DNA of 64,000 bases from Paracoccus liaowanqingii (GTDB lineage Bacteria; Pseudomonadota; Alphaproteobacteria; Rhodobacterales; Rhodobacteraceae), in assembly GCF_004683865.2 (NCBI RefSeq), contig NZ_CP038439.1:3040001-3104000 (forward strand), given 5' to 3'. Of this stretch, positions 1 through 12,842 are shown one piece after another (the stretch's first letter is position 1; every line of letters starts with the position of its first letter). The translations under genes and the position numbers were made by a program. The notes under the pieces are model-generated. The model was not told the origin of the DNA. It worked only from the letters and a program-made list of their open reading frames with translations, and did no database searches.

Positions 1-792
1 CGTCAGGATCCAGTCCATGAAGGCCTGCGCCAGGTCAGGCTGGTCGGTTCCGGCGACCTGCGCGGCCAGCTCGGCCATCAGGTAATGCCCCTCGGGAAAG
101 ATCGCGGCGACCTTGGTCGCGTCATCCTCGGCGGCGATGTGATAGGCGGGCGAGGTGGTGAAGGACAGCACCATGTCGGCCTCGCCATCGGTGAACAGGC
201 CATAGGCCTCGGACCAGCCGCGCGTCACCGTCAGGATCTTGGGCGCCAGCTTCTCCCACGCGGCGCCGGCCTCGTCGCCATAGACCTGCTTGACCCACAA
301 CAGCAGCGCCAGCCCCGAGATCGAGCTGCGTGGGTCCTGGATCACGATCTGCAGATCGTCGGGCGCGTCCAGCAGCTCGGCAAAGCTGGCGGGCGGGGTC
401 TCCAGCCGGGTCGCGTCATAGACGAAGGCCGTCTCACTCCAGTTGTAGGGCAGGAAGACGGGATCGGTCCAATCGACCGGCAGCGACATGTCGGAGGTGT
501 CCTGCCCATGCGGCGCGAAGAGGCCCGAGGCCCGCGCCCGCGCCGTCACGTCGGTGTTCAGGCCGAAGACCACGTCGGCCTGCGTCCCCTCGCCCTCCAT
601 CAGGATGCGGGGCAGGATGTCGCCGGTCACGAATTGCAGGTCGCAGTCGCAGATCGCCTCGAACCCCTGTTCGATCGCGGGGCCGGGGCCCCATTCGCTG
701 GCGACATAATCGCTGGCATAGACGGTCAGCACGCGGTCCTGCGCGATGGCGGGGCCCGCCACCAGCAGCGCGGGGATCAGGAAAAATCTCAT
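1..792 (-). CDS. thiB: Thiamine ABC transporter substrate-binding protein (3' end outside window)
   Basis: Periplasmic binding protein that would deliver thiamine, TMP or TPP to an inner-membrane ABC importer. The frame is open from an ATG at 792 to the window edge (264 codons), so the C-terminus is missing. A short signal peptide (MRFFLIPALLVAGPAIA) leads into a mature start VLTVYASDYV, typical of ThiB-type proteins. Later segments such as PYNWSETAFVYD and VTRGWSEAYGLF fit the same family. An AGGAGG ribosome site sits 5 bases before the ATG. A TPP riboswitch lies just upstream, which strongly supports thiamine as ligand. thiP and thiQ would be expected next, outside the window. Confidence 0.9.
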   Translation of the reverse strand, partial: MRFFLIPALLVAGPAIAQDRVLTVYASDYVASEWGPGPAIEQGFEAICDCDLQFVTGDILPRILMEGEGTQADVVFGLNTDVTARARASGLFAPHGQDTSDMSLPVDWTDPVFLPYNWSETAFVYDATRLETPPASFAELLDAPDDLQIVIQDPRSSISGLALLLWVKQVYGDEAGAAWEKLAPKILTVTRGWSEAYGLFTDGEADMVLSFTTSPAYHIAAEDDATKVAAIFPEGHYLMAELAAQVAGTDQPDLAQAFMDWILT

Positions 793-831
793 GTCGCCTC
801 CTTGTTTCATCAGTGAAAGAAGGGACATGCC

Positions 832-915
832 GCACCTTCCCTCCGCCGGGCCTAGCCGGATCAGGTTCAACGGGTCCGCTGTCGCGTCTCAGCCCTAATG
901 GGCGCCCCGAGGTGC
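832..915 (-). promoter_or_regulatory. TPP riboswitch (THI element)
   Basis: Read on the minus strand, this leader holds the conserved THI-box elements GGGCTGAGA, ACCCGTTGAACCTGATC and CCGGCGGAGGGAAGG in the right order. GCACCT at the 5' end pairs with AGGTGC at the 3' end to form P1. It lies about 40 bases before the thiB start codon, so TPP binding would be expected to shut down thiB expression. The mechanism (translation or termination) cannot be told from sequence alone. Confidence 0.93.
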
Positions 916-920
916 CCTTG

Positions 921-948
921 AATGTAGGCATTTCACCGACCCGCGCAA
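921..948 (-). promoter_or_regulatory. Candidate sigma-70 promoter for the thiB riboswitch leader
   Basis: On the minus strand TTGCGC and TACATT are separated by 16 bases and lie immediately upstream of the riboswitch. This is a plausible housekeeping promoter, judged only by resemblance to consensus. Confidence 0.4.
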
Positions 949-966
949 GCGGCTAGAACGTCCATC

Positions 967-3606
967 ATGACACAGGACCCCCACGACCCGCCGACGCCCA
1001 TGATGGCGCAATATCTGGCGATCCGCGCGGCCAATCCCGGCGCGCTGCTGTTCTATCGCATGGGCGATTTCTACGAGATGTTCTTCGACGACGCGGTCGC
1101 CGCCGCCAGCGCACTGGACATCGCCCTGACCAAGCGCGGCACGCATGAGGGCCAGCCCATCCCCATGTGCGGCGTGCCGGTCCATGCGTCCGAGGGGTAT
1201 CTGCTGACGCTGATCCGCAAGGGGTTCCGCGTGGCCATCGCCGAGCAGATGGAGGACCCCGCCGAGGCCCGCAAGCGCGGGTCCAAATCCGTGGTCGCCC
1301 GCGACGTGGTGCGGCTGGTGACGCCCGGCACCCTGACCGAGGAATCCCTGCTGGAGGCGCGGCGCCACAACTATCTTGCCGCCTTCGCCCAGGTGCGCGA
1401 CGAGGGCGCGCTGGCCTGGGTCGACATCTCGACCGGGGCGTTTCAGGTCATGGACTGCCCCCTGCCCCGGCTGGCGCCCGAACTGGCGCGCCTGGCCCCG
1501 CGCGAGGTTCTGGCCTGCGACCGGGGCTTGGACGAGGTGGTCGGCGATGCCGGCGCCGCGCTGACAGACCTGCATGCCAGCGCCTTCGACAGCGGGGCGG
1601 GGGCGCGGCGGCTCTGCGCCCTCTACGGCGTGGAGACGCTGGACGGGTTCGGCCAGTTCTCGCGCCCCGAACTGGCGGCGATGGGCGCCATCGTCGATTA
1701 TCTGGACATGACCCAAAAGGGCAAGCTGCCCCTTCTGTGCCCTCCGGTCCGCGAAAAGGCCGGGGGCGCGATGCAGATCGATGCGGCCACCCGGCGCAAT
1801 CTGGAACTGACGCAGGCGCTGTCGGGCGGGCGAGACGGCTCGCTGCTGTCGGCCATCGACCGCACCGTGACCGCGCCGGGCGCGCGGCTGCTGGAACGCC
1901 GCATCAGCGCGCCGTCGCGCGATCTGGCGCTGATCCACGCGCGTCATGATGCGGTGGCGGGGCTGGCGGGCGATCCGCGCCTGATGGCCGACCTGCGCAC
2001 GGCCCTGGCCCGCGTGCCCGACATGGACCGCGCCCTGTCGCGGCTGGCGCTGGACCGGGGCGGGCCGCGCGATCTGGCTGCGATCCGCGCCGGGCTGACC
2101 CAAGGCGCGACCATCGCCGCCCGCCTTCCCGACGACGCGCCGGACATCCTGCGCGCAGCCGCCGCTGATCTGACCGGCCATGAGGACCTGATCGACCTGC
2201 TGGACGCGGCGCTGGTGGCCGAGCCGCCTTTGCTGGCCCGCGACGGCGGCTTCGTGGCCGAGGGTCATGACGAGGATCTGGACCAGACCCGCCGCCTGCG
2301 CGACGAGGGGCGCGGCGTCATCGCCGGGATGCAGGCGGATTATGCGGCGTTGGCCGGGGTGCCCAGCCTCAAGATCAAGCACAACAACGTGCTGGGCTAT
2401 TTCATCGAGACGACCGCCACCCATGCCGACCGCATGCGGACCGAGCCGTTGAACCAGACCTTCATCCACCGCCAGACCACCGCCAACCAGATCCGCTTCA
2501 CCACGGTCGAGCTGTCGGAACTGGAAACCCGCATCCTGAACGCCCGAGACCGCGTGCTGGAGATCGAGCGCGGCGTCTTCGACCGCCTGCGTGCCGCCGT
2601 GCTGGAGGGCGCCGGACCCATCGGGCAGGCCGCCCGCGCGCTGGCCGAGATCGACCTGGCCGCCGCTTTCGCCGATCTCGCCTCGGGCGAGGGCTGGGTG
2701 CGGCCGCGCGTCGATGACAGCCGGGCCTTCGTGATCACGGGCGGGCGGCATCCGGTCGTGGAACGCGCCCTGCGGCGCAAGGCGGACAGCTTTGTCGCCA
2801 ATGACTGTGACCTGACGACGGGGACGACCCCCGCGATTTGGCTGCTGACCGGTCCCAACATGGCGGGCAAATCGACCTTCCTGCGCCAGAACGCGCTGAT
2901 CGCGGTGCTGGCGCAGGCGGGGGCCTTCGTGCCCGCCCGGGCGGCGCATCTCGGGCTGGTCAGCCAGCTGTTTTCCCGCGTCGGCGCGGCGGACGATCTG
3001 GCGCGGGGCCGGTCCACCTTCATGGTCGAGATGGTGGAGACCGCCGCGATCCTACATCAGGCCGACGACCGCGCGCTGGTCATTCTGGACGAGATCGGGC
3101 GCGGCACCTCGACCTGGGACGGGCTGTCGATTGCCTGGGCGGTGATGGAGCATCTGCACGGGCTGAACCGCTGCCGCGCCCTGTTTGCCACCCATTATCA
3201 CGAGATGACCGCCCTGTCGGCAAAATTGGACGGGGTCGAGAACGCCACCGTCACTGTCCGCGAATGGGAGGGCGAGGTGATCTTTCTGCACGAGGTCGTC
3301 AAGGGCGCCGCCGATCGCAGCTATGGCGTGCAGGTGGCCAAGCTGGCGGGGCTGCCCGCCAGCGTGGTGGACCGTGCCCGCACCGTGCTGGACGCGCTGG
3401 AAAAGGGCGAACGTCAGGGCGCCAGCCGCCCCGCCGCGCTGATCGACGACCTGCCGCTGTTTCGCACAGCCCCCCCGCCACCTGCGCCGAAATCGTCAGT
3501 GCTGGACGCGCGGATGAAAGCGGTGCATCCCGACACTCTGACGCCCCGCGAGGCGCTGGACCTGATCTATGAGCTGAAATCCCTGACCGAGGAGACCATC
3601 CGATGA
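967..3606 (+). CDS. mutS: DNA mismatch repair ATPase MutS
   Basis: Recognises base mismatches and small loops and starts mismatch repair with MutL. The 879-residue length is normal for the family. The N-terminal domain has the mismatch-reading Phe-X-Glu motif ([11 protein letters not shown], about residue 36). The C-terminal ATPase has the Walker A loop [10 protein letters not shown], the segment [11 protein letters not shown] and the Walker B region [16 protein letters not shown]. The stop overlaps the aroC start as ATGA, so the two are probably translationally coupled. It runs divergently from thiB. Confidence 0.98.
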   Translation: MTQDPHDPPTPMMAQYLAIRAANPGALLFYRMGDFYEMFFDDAVAAASALDIALTKRGTHEGQPIPMCGVPVHASEGYLLTLIRKGFRVAIAEQMEDPAEARKRGSKSVVARDVVRLVTPGTLTEESLLEARRHNYLAAFAQVRDEGALAWVDISTGAFQVMDCPLPRLAPELARLAPREVLACDRGLDEVVGDAGAALTDLHASAFDSGAGARRLCALYGVETLDGFGQFSRPELAAMGAIVDYLDMTQKGKLPLLCPPVREKAGGAMQIDAATRRNLELTQALSGGRDGSLLSAIDRTVTAPGARLLERRISAPSRDLALIHARHDAVAGLAGDPRLMADLRTALARVPDMDRALSRLALDRGGPRDLAAIRAGLTQGATIAARLPDDAPDILRAAAADLTGHEDLIDLLDAALVAEPPLLARDGGFVAEGHDEDLDQTRRLRDEGRGVIAGMQADYAALAGVPSLKIKHNNVLGYFIETTATHADRMRTEPLNQTFIHRQTTANQIRFTTVELSELETRILNARDRVLEIERGVFDRLRAAVLEGAGPIGQAARALAEIDLAAAFADLASGEGWVRPRVDDSRAFVITGGRHPVVERALRRKADSFVANDCDLTTGTTPAIWLLTGPNMAGKSTFLRQNALIAVLAQAGAFVPARAAHLGLVSQLFSRVGAADDLARGRSTFMVEMVETAAILHQADDRALVILDEIGRGTSTWDGLSIAWAVMEHLHGLNRCRALFATHYHEMTALSAKLDGVENATVTVREWEGEVIFLHEVVKGAADRSYGVQVAKLAGLPASVVDRARTVLDALEKGERQGASRPAALIDDLPLFRTAPPPPAPKSSVLDARMKAVHPDTLTPREALDLIYELKSLTEETIR

Positions 3607-4718
3607 GCTACAACACCTTCGGTCGCGAGTTTCGCTTCACCACCTGGGGCGAAAGCCACGGACCCGCCCTTGGCGCGACAGTCGATGGCGTGCCCCCGGG
3701 CGTGCCCCTGTCCGAGGACTTCATCCAGCGCTTCATGGACCGTCGCCGCCCCGGCACCTCCAAGCACACCACGCAGCGGCGCGAGGAGGACCGGGTCCGC
3801 ATCCTGTCCGGCACCTACGAGGGGATGACCACCGGCACCCCCGTCCAGCTGATGATCGAGAACACCGACCAGCGGTCCAAGGATTACGGCGACATCGCCG
3901 CCAGCTTCCGCCCCGGCCATGCCGACATCACCTATCACCTGAAATACGGGCTGCGTGATCCGCGCGGCGGGGGCCGGTCAAGCGCGCGCGAGACGGCGGC
4001 GCGGGTCGCGGCAGGCGCGGTGGCGCAGGCGGTGCTGGGCGCTCTGCTCCCCGATCTGGCGATCACCGGCTACATGGTGCAGATGGGCGCGCTGCATCTG
4101 GACCGCGCGCGAACCGACCTGTCGGCCATCGACGACAACCCGTTCTTCCTGCCCGATGCCACTGCCGTGCAGGCCTGGTCGGACTATCTGGACGGCATCC
4201 GCAAGGATCAGAACAGCGTTGGCGCCGCGATCGAGGTGCTGGTGCAGGGCTGCCCGCCGGGCCTCGGCGCCCCGGTCTATGCGAAGCTTGACACCGATCT
4301 GGCCGCCGCGATGATGTCGATCAACGCCGTCAAGGGCGTCGAGATCGGCGAGGGCATGGGGTCCGCCGCCCTGACCGGCGTGGCCAATGCCGACGAGATC
4401 CGCATGGGGCCCGACGGGCCTGAGTTCCTGTCCAACCATGCGGGCGGCATCCTGGGCGGGATCTCGACCGGGCAGGACATCGTGGTGCGGTTCTCGATCA
4501 AGCCCACCAGCTCGATCACCACCCCGCGCCGGTCGATCACCACGCGCGGCGACGAGATCGAGGTGATCACCAAGGGCCGCCACGATCCCTGCGTGGGCAT
4601 CCGCGCCGTCCCGGTGGCCGAGGCGATGGCGGCCTGCGTGATCCTGGACCACCTGCTGATGGACCGCGCCCAGACCGGCGGCGTCCGCGGCCGGATCGGG
4701 GCCGATCAGGCGGGCTGA
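3603..4718 (+). CDS. aroC: Chorismate synthase
   Basis: Converts 5-enolpyruvylshikimate-3-phosphate to chorismate, the last common step of aromatic amino-acid synthesis, using reduced FMN. The 371-residue protein shows the family signatures: [18 protein letters not shown] near the N-terminus, RPGHAD, and [18 protein letters not shown] around residue 125. It overlaps the mutS stop by four bases. Its 3' end overlaps the convergent ribokinase gene by 13 bases. Confidence 0.98.
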   Translation: MSYNTFGREFRFTTWGESHGPALGATVDGVPPGVPLSEDFIQRFMDRRRPGTSKHTTQRREEDRVRILSGTYEGMTTGTPVQLMIENTDQRSKDYGDIAASFRPGHADITYHLKYGLRDPRGGGRSSARETAARVAAGAVAQAVLGALLPDLAITGYMVQMGALHLDRARTDLSAIDDNPFFLPDATAVQAWSDYLDGIRKDQNSVGAAIEVLVQGCPPGLGAPVYAKLDTDLAAAMMSINAVKGVEIGEGMGSAALTGVANADEIRMGPDGPEFLSNHAGGILGGISTGQDIVVRFSIKPTSSITTPRRSITTRGDEIEVITKGRHDPCVGIRAVPVAEAMAACVILDHLLMDRAQTGGVRGRIGADQAG

Positions 4719-5584
4719 CCTGCCAGGAAGGCCTCGACCTCGGCCCGGGTCGGGATCGCGTCGCCCGCACCGGCCCGCGTGACCTTCAGCGCGGCGGCGG
4801 CCGAGGCCAGGCGCAGCGCCGCCGGAATGTCGGCGCCGCCGTCCAGCCCGGCGGCGAAATACCCCGCGAAGGTGTCCCCCGCCGCGGTCGTGTCCACCGG
4901 CGCGACCCGGAAGGCGGGCTGGTGATGAACCTGACCCGTCGCAAGGTCGCGATACTCGGCACCCTCCGATCCGCGCGTGATCAGCAGGCCCTGCACCGGC
5001 AGATCGCCCGGCACGCCCGCGAACAGCTGCTGCGCCTCGCCCGCATTCATCGCCAGGATGGTGACATGGGCCAGCACGGCGCGCACCGCGTCCAGATCGA
5101 ACGGCGCGGCGGAATAGATGACCCGCGCGCCCCGCGCCTGCGCCGCCTGCGCGGCGGCGACCTGGCCGTTCGTCTCGTTCTGGATCAGCAGCGTGTCCGC
5201 GGGACCCATCGCCGACAGGCTGCGGGCCAGCGCGCCCTCGTCGAGGGCGCGATTCGCGCCGGGATGGATGACGATGGCGTTCTCGGCATCGCGGTCCAGA
5301 AGGATCACGGCATGGCCGGTCACCTCACCCGCCAGCCGGGCGATGCCCGTCCCGTCGACGCCAGCCGCCGCCATCCGCTCCGCGACCCAGGGATCGCCCG
5401 CGCCCATCGCGCCCAGGTGATGCGTCACCGCCCCCGCCCGGGCCGCGGCGATCGACTGGTTCGCGCCCTTGCCGCCCAAGCCCTGCGCATAGGCGCGAGA
5501 GGCCAGCGTCTCTCCGGGCCGGGGCAGGCTGTCCAGGTGATAGACGTGGTCGATGTTGATCGAGCCCAGGTTCCAGATCGCCAT
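4706..5584 (-). CDS. rbsK: Ribokinase, PfkB family
   Basis: Predicted to phosphorylate ribose at O5 using ATP. The 292-residue protein has PfkB motifs: [15 protein letters not shown] near the N-terminus and the C-terminal anion-hole/catalytic loop [17 protein letters not shown]. An in-frame ATG exists at 5611, but the ATG at 5584 has a GGAGG site at good spacing and starts the conserved fold ([17 protein letters not shown]), so it is preferred. No ribose transporter genes are adjacent. Another PfkB sugar kinase specificity is possible. Confidence 0.85.
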   Translation of the reverse strand: MAIWNLGSINIDHVYHLDSLPRPGETLASRAYAQGLGGKGANQSIAAARAGAVTHHLGAMGAGDPWVAERMAAAGVDGTGIARLAGEVTGHAVILLDRDAENAIVIHPGANRALDEGALARSLSAMGPADTLLIQNETNGQVAAAQAAQARGARVIYSAAPFDLDAVRAVLAHVTILAMNAGEAQQLFAGVPGDLPVQGLLITRGSEGAEYRDLATGQVHHQPAFRVAPVDTTAAGDTFAGYFAAGLDGGADIPAALRLASAAAALKVTRAGAGDAIPTRAEVEAFLAGQPA

Positions 5585-5645
5585 ATCCGCCTCCGCAATG
5601 TCGGGCGCCATGTGACCGGGGGCGTGCGGGCTTGTCCAGATGCGA

Positions 5646-5675
5646 AAGGACGCGCCCGGTGCGGGGCGCGTCCTT
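5646..5675 (-). terminator. Hairpin terminator downstream of petC
   Basis: A perfect 12-bp stem (AAGGACGCGCCC pairing with GGGCGCGTCCTT, 6-base loop) lies 30-60 bases past the petC stop. Only a short T stretch follows on the minus strand. It probably ends the petABC transcript before rbsK. Confidence 0.65.
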
Positions 5676-5705
5676 GTCAGGCTGTCGATGTGATCGCGGT
5701 GGCGA

Positions 5706-6500
5706 TCAGCGGTGCAGCGGCTTGCCCTTGTGCGGCGCCCAGAGGCGCTTGTTGACCAGATACAGAAGCACGGTCAGCACCAGCAGGAACAGCACGGCGA
5801 CCAGACCCACGGACTTGCGGTCCATCAGCTTGGGCTCGGCCGTCCACATCAGGAAGGCGGACACGTCCATCGACATCTGGTCCACGGTGGCGGGCGTGCC
5901 GTCCTCGAAGGTGACCTGATCGTCCGACAGGGGGGCGGCCATGCTGATCCAGCCGCCCGGGAAGGCGGTGTTCTCGTGCAGCAGCGTGCCCGCCTGTTCT
6001 TGGTCCTCGCCCGTGTAGCTGGTCAGCAGGGCGTGGATGTATTCCGGACCGCCCATCCCGCGGATGAACTGGTTGATCCCCAGGCCGTAGGGCCCGTGGA
6101 ACCCGGCGCGCGCCTTGGCCATCAGGGACAGGTCGGGACCCATGCCCATGCCCGACACCGTCGGGAAATGGTCGGTGATCTCGCGATCACGCTCCTCGCC
6201 GATGCTCTCGTCGAAGACGGGCAGCAGGTTGGTGGCATAGGCACGCACCTGATCCTCGGGCAGGCCGGGGCCGCCGTCATCGCTCAGCGTGCGGATCGGC
6301 ACATAGCGCAGACCGTGGCAGGCCGAGCAGACCTCGGTATAGACCTGCAGCCCGCGCTGCAGCTGGAACTGGTCGAACGATCCGAACGGTCCCTCGAACG
6401 AGAAGTCCACATCCTCGATATGGCCTCCCTCGCCTGCGGCCATCGCGGCACCCGACAGGCCAAGCGCCGTGACGGCAGCGATCGCAAAAGCTTTCAGCAT
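5706..6500 (-). CDS. petC: Cytochrome c1 of the bc1 complex
   Basis: Membrane-anchored haem c subunit of ubiquinol:cytochrome c oxidoreductase. It takes electrons from the Rieske protein and passes them to soluble cytochrome c. The start at 6500 gives a signal peptide ([21 protein letters not shown]), haem site CSACH near residue 56 and a C-terminal anchor ([19 protein letters not shown]). The frame stays open upstream into petB, but only this start gives a signal peptide. At 264 residues it lacks the long acidic insertion known from Paracoccus denitrificans cytochrome c1. Last gene of petABC. Confidence 0.96.
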   Translation of the reverse strand: MLKAFAIAAVTALGLSGAAMAAGEGGHIEDVDFSFEGPFGSFDQFQLQRGLQVYTEVCSACHGLRYVPIRTLSDDGGPGLPEDQVRAYATNLLPVFDESIGEERDREITDHFPTVSGMGMGPDLSLMAKARAGFHGPYGLGINQFIRGMGGPEYIHALLTSYTGEDQEQAGTLLHENTAFPGGWISMAAPLSDDQVTFEDGTPATVDQMSMDVSAFLMWTAEPKLMDRKSVGLVAVLFLLVLTVLLYLVNKRLWAPHKGKPLHR

Positions 6501-6514
6501 GATCTTGGGTCCTC

Positions 6515-7855
6515 TCATTCGGCCGGCTGCGTCAGACTGGTCCCACCAGTATTCGGCGAGTAATGTTCGTTGTAATCCTCCTCGATGGTCGCGGGCATCG
6601 GGTCGGGCTTCTCGATGACACCCAGAAGCGGCAGGATGACCAGGAAGTAGGCGAACCAGTAGGCCGAGGCCGCCAGCGCGATGTAGGGATAGATCCCCTC
6701 GGCCGGCATGGCACCCACCCACATCAGGATCATGAAGTCGGCGGCCAGCAGCCAGAACCACCACTTGAACTGCGGGCGATAGCGGCCCGAGCGCACGCGG
6801 CTGGTGTCCAGCCAGGGGGCCAGCGCCATCACGACGATCGCGCCGAACATGGCCAGCACGCCGAAGAACTTGGCGTCGACGATGCCGAAGGTCACGAAGT
6901 CGACCAGCTGGACCAGCCACACCTCGGCATCGAAGGCCCGCAGGATGGCGTAGAAGGGCAGGAAGTACCATTCCGGCACGATATGCGCGGGCGTCGCCAG
7001 GGCGTTCGCCTCGATATAGTTGTCGGGGTGGCCGAGATAGTTGGGCATGAAGCCGACGATGGCGAAGAAGATCGCCAGGATCAGCGCCAGCGCGAACAGG
7101 TCCTTCATGACGAAGTAGGGCCAGAAGGGCAGCGTGTCCTTGGCGGCCTCTTCCTTCGAGGTGCGACGCACCTCGATGCCGGTCGGGTTGTTGTTGCCGG
7201 TCGAGTGGAAGGCCCAGATATGGACGATCACCAGGCCCGCGATGATGAAGGGCAGCAGGTAGTGCAGCGAGAAGAAGCGGTTCAGCGTCGCGTTGCCGAC
7301 CGCCGGTCCGCCCAGCAGCCAGGCCTGCAGCGTCTCACCCACGCCCGGCACCGCGCCGAAGAGGCCGGTGATCACGGTCGCGCCCCAGAAGGACATCTGG
7401 CCCCAGGGCAGCACGTAGCCCATGAAGGCGGTGGCCATCATCAGGATGTAGATCAGCATGCCGATGATCCACGTGACCTCGCGCGGCGCCTTGTAGCTGC
7501 CGTAGTAGAGGCTGCGGAAGATGTGCAGATAGACGGCCACGAAGAACAGCGAGGCGCCGTTCATGTGGATGTAGCGCAGCATGTAGCCGCCGTTGACGTT
7601 GCGCATGATATGCTCGACGCTGGCGAAGGCCATGTCGACATGCGGCGTGTAGTGCATCACCAGGACGATGCCGGTGATGATCTGCAGCGCCAGACAGAAG
7701 ACCAGGACGATGCCCCAGATCCACATCCAGTTCAGGTTCTTGGGCGTGGGGATCATCAGCGTGTCGTACATGATCCCGGCCACGGGCAGGCGGCGGTGCA
7801 GCCAGCGCTCGAACCCGGACTTGGGCTCGTAATGGTCGTGCGGAATTCCGGCCAT
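6515..7855 (-). CDS. petB: Cytochrome b of the bc1 complex
   Basis: Eight-helix, two-haem b subunit that carries the Qo and Qi quinone sites and drives the Q cycle. The 446 residues match a full-length bacterial cytochrome b. Visible landmarks are [18 protein letters not shown], the Qo-site [15 protein letters not shown] and the haem-b histidine segments ([20 protein letters not shown]). It sits 11 bases after petA and 14 bases before petC in the conserved petABC order. Confidence 0.98.
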   Translation of the reverse strand: MAGIPHDHYEPKSGFERWLHRRLPVAGIMYDTLMIPTPKNLNWMWIWGIVLVFCLALQIITGIVLVMHYTPHVDMAFASVEHIMRNVNGGYMLRYIHMNGASLFFVAVYLHIFRSLYYGSYKAPREVTWIIGMLIYILMMATAFMGYVLPWGQMSFWGATVITGLFGAVPGVGETLQAWLLGGPAVGNATLNRFFSLHYLLPFIIAGLVIVHIWAFHSTGNNNPTGIEVRRTSKEEAAKDTLPFWPYFVMKDLFALALILAIFFAIVGFMPNYLGHPDNYIEANALATPAHIVPEWYFLPFYAILRAFDAEVWLVQLVDFVTFGIVDAKFFGVLAMFGAIVVMALAPWLDTSRVRSGRYRPQFKWWFWLLAADFMILMWVGAMPAEGIYPYIALAASAYWFAYFLVILPLLGVIEKPDPMPATIEEDYNEHYSPNTGGTSLTQPAE

Positions 7856-7866
7856 GATAACCCTCC

Positions 7867-8433
7867 TTAACCCAGCTGGATGGTGGTGTCGTTGATGAAC
7901 GACGCCAGCGGAATGTGCATGTTCTGGGGTGCGGGACCCCGGCGGATCCGGCCAGCGGTGTCGTAGTGGCTGCCGTGGCAGGGGCAGAACCAGCCGCCGA
8001 AGTCGCCGGCGCCGTCACCGATCGGCACGCAGCCCAGATGGGTGCAGACGCCGATCTGGACCAGCCATTCGCCGGTCTCGTCCAGCGCGCGGTTCGCATC
8101 CGTGGCAGGCGCCGCGGCGTCGGGCAGGTTCGGGTTCTGGGCGTTCTGGTCGGGCAGGTCGTTCAGTTCGACCGCGCGGCCGGCCTCGATCTCCTCGGGC
8201 GTGCGGCGCCGGATGAACACGGGCTTGCCCAGGAACAGGACAGTGATCTGCGATCCTGGCCCCACGCCGCTGACATCGATCTGGATCGAGGCCAGGGCCT
8301 GGACGTCGGCCGACGGATTCATCTGGTTCACAAGCGTCCAGGCGGCGGCCCCGGCGGCCACCGTGCCTGCGCCCGCCGTGGCATAATAGAGGAAATCCCT
8401 CCGGGTGCCTACGTGGTCATCTGCGTGGGACAC
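7867..8433 (-). CDS. petA: Rieske iron-sulfur subunit of the bc1 complex
   Basis: Carries the 2Fe-2S cluster that takes the first electron from ubiquinol at the Qo site. The two cluster motifs are CTHLGC and CPCHGSH. The N-terminus has a twin-arginine motif ([19 protein letters not shown]) followed by one membrane helix, as expected for Tat-inserted Rieske proteins. The 188-residue length is typical. First gene of petABC. The 229-base gap upstream (8434-8662) should hold the operon promoter, but I could not pick a convincing one. Confidence 0.97.
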   Translation of the reverse strand: MSHADDHVGTRRDFLYYATAGAGTVAAGAAAWTLVNQMNPSADVQALASIQIDVSGVGPGSQITVLFLGKPVFIRRRTPEEIEAGRAVELNDLPDQNAQNPNLPDAAAPATDANRALDETGEWLVQIGVCTHLGCVPIGDGAGDFGGWFCPCHGSHYDTAGRIRRGPAPQNMHIPLASFINDTTIQLG

Positions 8434-8662
8434 GGGTCATACTCCAATTCGGGCCGAAAGTGCAGGCCGATACGACATTCCGGGCCACGTCCGAACGCAG
8501 CCTTCGCGGAGGCGGTTCTAGCTCTCAATTCCCCGTCAGTCCAGATGATAAGCCGCCGCAGGGAGACGCATATCGACGCATCTGTCTGATTCCGGCAACG
8601 CGCGGGGCCCTGCCGCGCCCTTGGGACGGCGCGCGACACAGGGTCGGCCGCACGGCTAGGGA

Positions 8663-9436
8663 TCACAGCAAGCCTTCGGCGCGAAAGCTGAGTTCGCGCG
8701 ACTTGCCGATGATCAGGTGGTCGTGGATGGTGATTCCCATGCTGTCGGCCGCCTGCGCGATGCGGGCGGTCATCGAGATGTCGCTGTCCGAGGGGGTGGG
8801 ATCGCCCGAGGGATGGTTGTGGACCAGGATCAGCGCCGAGGCGTTCACCTCGAGCGCGCGACGGATGATCTCGCGCGGATAGACCGGCACATGGTCGACG
8901 GTGCCGCGGCCCAGTTCCTCGTCCGCGATCAGGACGTTCTTGCGGTCCAGATACAGCACCCGGAATTGCTCGATCTCGCGATGCGCCATCTCGGTATGGC
9001 AATAGTCCAGCAGCGACTGCCAGCTGGACAGGACCGGGCGGTGCATGATGCGGGCGCGGGCCAGGCGCCGGGCGGCGGCCTCGACGATCTTCAGTTCGGT
9101 GATGACCGCCTTCCCGACGCCGTCCACCGCCTGCAGCCGTGCGGGCGGGGCGGTCACCACTCGGTTGAAATCACCGAAGATCTCGATCAGGCGCCGGGCC
9201 AGCGGCTTGACGTCCTGGCGCGGGATGGCGCGGAACAGGACCAGTTCCAGCAGCTCGTAATCGGGCATGGCCTCCGGGCCGCCCTGCAGGAACCGGTCCC
9301 GCAACCGGGCGCGGTGATCGGCCAGATACGAGGGCGCGGCCTTGCCCGCGGTCGCGGGAGGCGCCACGGCCACGTCGTCGGCGGCCGGGGCGAACAGGGG
9401 AAGGGGCATTTCGCCAAAGGATCGATTCGGGTCCAT
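8663..9436 (-). CDS. radC: RadC family (JAB/MPN) protein
   Basis: Member of the widespread RadC family, historically linked to DNA repair though its real role is unsettled. The N-terminal part has a helix-hairpin-helix-like stretch (DYELLELVLFRAIPRQDVKPLA). The C-terminal JAB metalloprotease-like domain has the metal-binding HNHPSGDPTPSDSDI motif. The 257-residue length is usual. Neither this start nor the internal ATG (MPLPLF) has a strong ribosome site, so the start is uncertain by about nine codons. Confidence 0.92.
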   Translation of the reverse strand: MDPNRSFGEMPLPLFAPAADDVAVAPPATAGKAAPSYLADHRARLRDRFLQGGPEAMPDYELLELVLFRAIPRQDVKPLARRLIEIFGDFNRVVTAPPARLQAVDGVGKAVITELKIVEAAARRLARARIMHRPVLSSWQSLLDYCHTEMAHREIEQFRVLYLDRKNVLIADEELGRGTVDHVPVYPREIIRRALEVNASALILVHNHPSGDPTPSDSDISMTARIAQAADSMGITIHDHLIIGKSRELSFRAEGLL

Positions 9437-9479
9437 GCCCGCAGCATGATCCCGAATCCCTGAAGAAAGGGTTAAGCGC

Positions 9480-10646
9480 CTAGCGCGTCATCCCGTCCCA
9501 GAAGCTTTTCACCTTGTCGAAGAAGCTGTCCGATTGCGGGCTGTTGTCGGCCTTGACCGCCTCGAACTCGCGCAGCAGCTCGCGCTGGCGGGGGGTCAGG
9601 TTGACGGGGGTCTCGACGGTCAGCTCGATCAGCATGTCGCCGAAATCGCCGCCCGCGCCGGGACCGTGGCGCAGGGGCGGCATGCCCTTGTTGCGCAGGC
9701 GCATTTGGCGGCCGGTCTGGCTGCCCACCGGCACCTTGACCCGCGCGCGTCCGCCGTCGATCGTCGGCACCTCGACCTCGCCGCCCAAGGCGGCGGTGGC
9801 CATGCTGACCGGCACCTGGCAGGCCAGCATCTTGCCGTCGCGCAGGAAGATCGCGTGATCACGCACCTCGACGAAGATGTACAGATCGCCGGTCGGCCCG
9901 CCGCGCAGGCCCGCCTCGCCCTCTCCCGCCAGCCGGATCCGGGTGCCGGTCTCGACGCCCGCCGGAATGTTCACCGACAGCGCGCGGTCATGTTCGGTTC
10001 GGCCCGCGCCGTGGCAGACCCGGCAGGGGTTCTTGACGATCTGGCCCGCGCCGCCGCAGGTCGGACAGGTGCGTTCGACGGTGAAGAACCCCTGCTGCGC
10101 CCGCACCTTGCCCATGCCGGCGCAGGTCGGACAGCCGGCGGGCTGCGTGGCGCCCTCGGCCCCCGTCCCGCTGCAGGATTCGCAGGCGACCGAGCCGCGC
10201 ACGGTGATCGGCTTCTGCACGCCAGCATAGGCCTCTTCCAGCGAGACCTGCAGGTTGTAGCGGAGGTCCTGCCCACGCTGCGCCCGGCTGCGTCCGCCAC
10301 CCCCGGCCGCGCCGCGGCGGCCCATCATGTCGCCGAACAGATCCTCGAAGACATCCGCGAAGGCCGCGCCGAAGTCGCCGGGATGGCCGCCGCGGGCACC
10401 GCCGCCGCCGCCCATGCCGCCTTCGAAGGCCGCATGGCCGAAACGGTCATAGGCAGATTTCTTCTGGTCGTCCTTGAGGCAGTCGTACGCCTCGTTCACT
10501 TCCTTGAAGCGCGACTCGGCGGTCGCGTCATCCTGGTTGCGATCGGGGTGAAGCTCCTTGGCCTTGACCCGATAGGCCTTCTTGATCTCGTCCGCTCCGG
10601 CGCCGCGCGTGACCCCGAGCACTTCGTAATAGCACCGCTTGCTCAT
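9480..10646 (-). CDS. dnaJ: Chaperone DnaJ (Hsp40)
   Basis: Co-chaperone that delivers unfolded clients to DnaK and stimulates its ATPase. Domain order is canonical: J domain with HPD (ELHPDRN) near residue 35, a Gly-rich linker ([10 protein letters not shown]), four CXXCXGXG zinc repeats ([32 protein letters not shown]), then the C-terminal substrate-binding region. 388 residues. It lies 76 bases after dnaK with a hairpin in between. Confidence 0.98.
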   Translation of the reverse strand: MSKRCYYEVLGVTRGAGADEIKKAYRVKAKELHPDRNQDDATAESRFKEVNEAYDCLKDDQKKSAYDRFGHAAFEGGMGGGGGARGGHPGDFGAAFADVFEDLFGDMMGRRGAAGGGGRSRAQRGQDLRYNLQVSLEEAYAGVQKPITVRGSVACESCSGTGAEGATQPAGCPTCAGMGKVRAQQGFFTVERTCPTCGGAGQIVKNPCRVCHGAGRTEHDRALSVNIPAGVETGTRIRLAGEGEAGLRGGPTGDLYIFVEVRDHAIFLRDGKMLACQVPVSMATAALGGEVEVPTIDGGRARVKVPVGSQTGRQMRLRNKGMPPLRHGPGAGGDFGDMLIELTVETPVNLTPRQRELLREFEAVKADNSPQSDSFFDKVKSFWDGMTR

Positions 10647-10677
10647 GTGTCGTCCTGTTCAGCTGTCCCACGAAACA

Positions 10678-10700
10678 GGCCGGCCCGCGACGGGCCGGCC
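10678..10700 (-). terminator. Hairpin between dnaK and dnaJ (attenuator-like)
   Basis: A perfect 9-bp GC stem (GGCCGGCCC with GGGCCGGCC, 5-base loop) lies 23-45 bases past the dnaK stop and is followed on the minus strand by TGTTTCG. It may partly terminate the transcript, keeping DnaJ below DnaK. Confidence 0.5.
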
Positions 10701-10722
10701 CCTTTCCGGAAAGCGGCCCCGA

Positions 10723-12639
<1,917 letters not shown>

Positions 12640-12752
12640 GTGTGTGTAACCTTTCTTGCGGCGATATTTGAGGCGTCGGGTCCGTTGCGGCCCCCGCAGC
12701 CCGATCCCTGGGTAAAAACCGGCCCGAGGGCTTCGGACCGCTTCGGGGGTGT

Positions 12753-12780
12753 ATATAGGGATGCAATTCGGCCCCGCAAG
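12753..12780 (-). promoter_or_regulatory. Candidate RpoH (sigma-32) heat-shock promoter of dnaKJ
   Basis: On the minus strand CTTG and CCCTATAT are separated by 16 bases, resembling the alphaproteobacterial RpoH pattern (CTTG and a CCCCATNT-like element). The position, roughly 115 bases ahead of dnaK, is reasonable. No CIRCE inverted repeat was seen here. Confidence 0.55.
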
Positions 12781-12842
12781 CACTGCCGATGTGCAAAATC
12801 AGCGGACAAGCGCCCCGGAATGCGCCGAATACAGGGCGACCG

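Noticed and set aside
895..2949. Long open frame opposite mutS
   Set aside because: Antisense shadow of a GC-rich gene: Gly/Arg/Gln/His-rich, no motif, covers the well-supported mutS.
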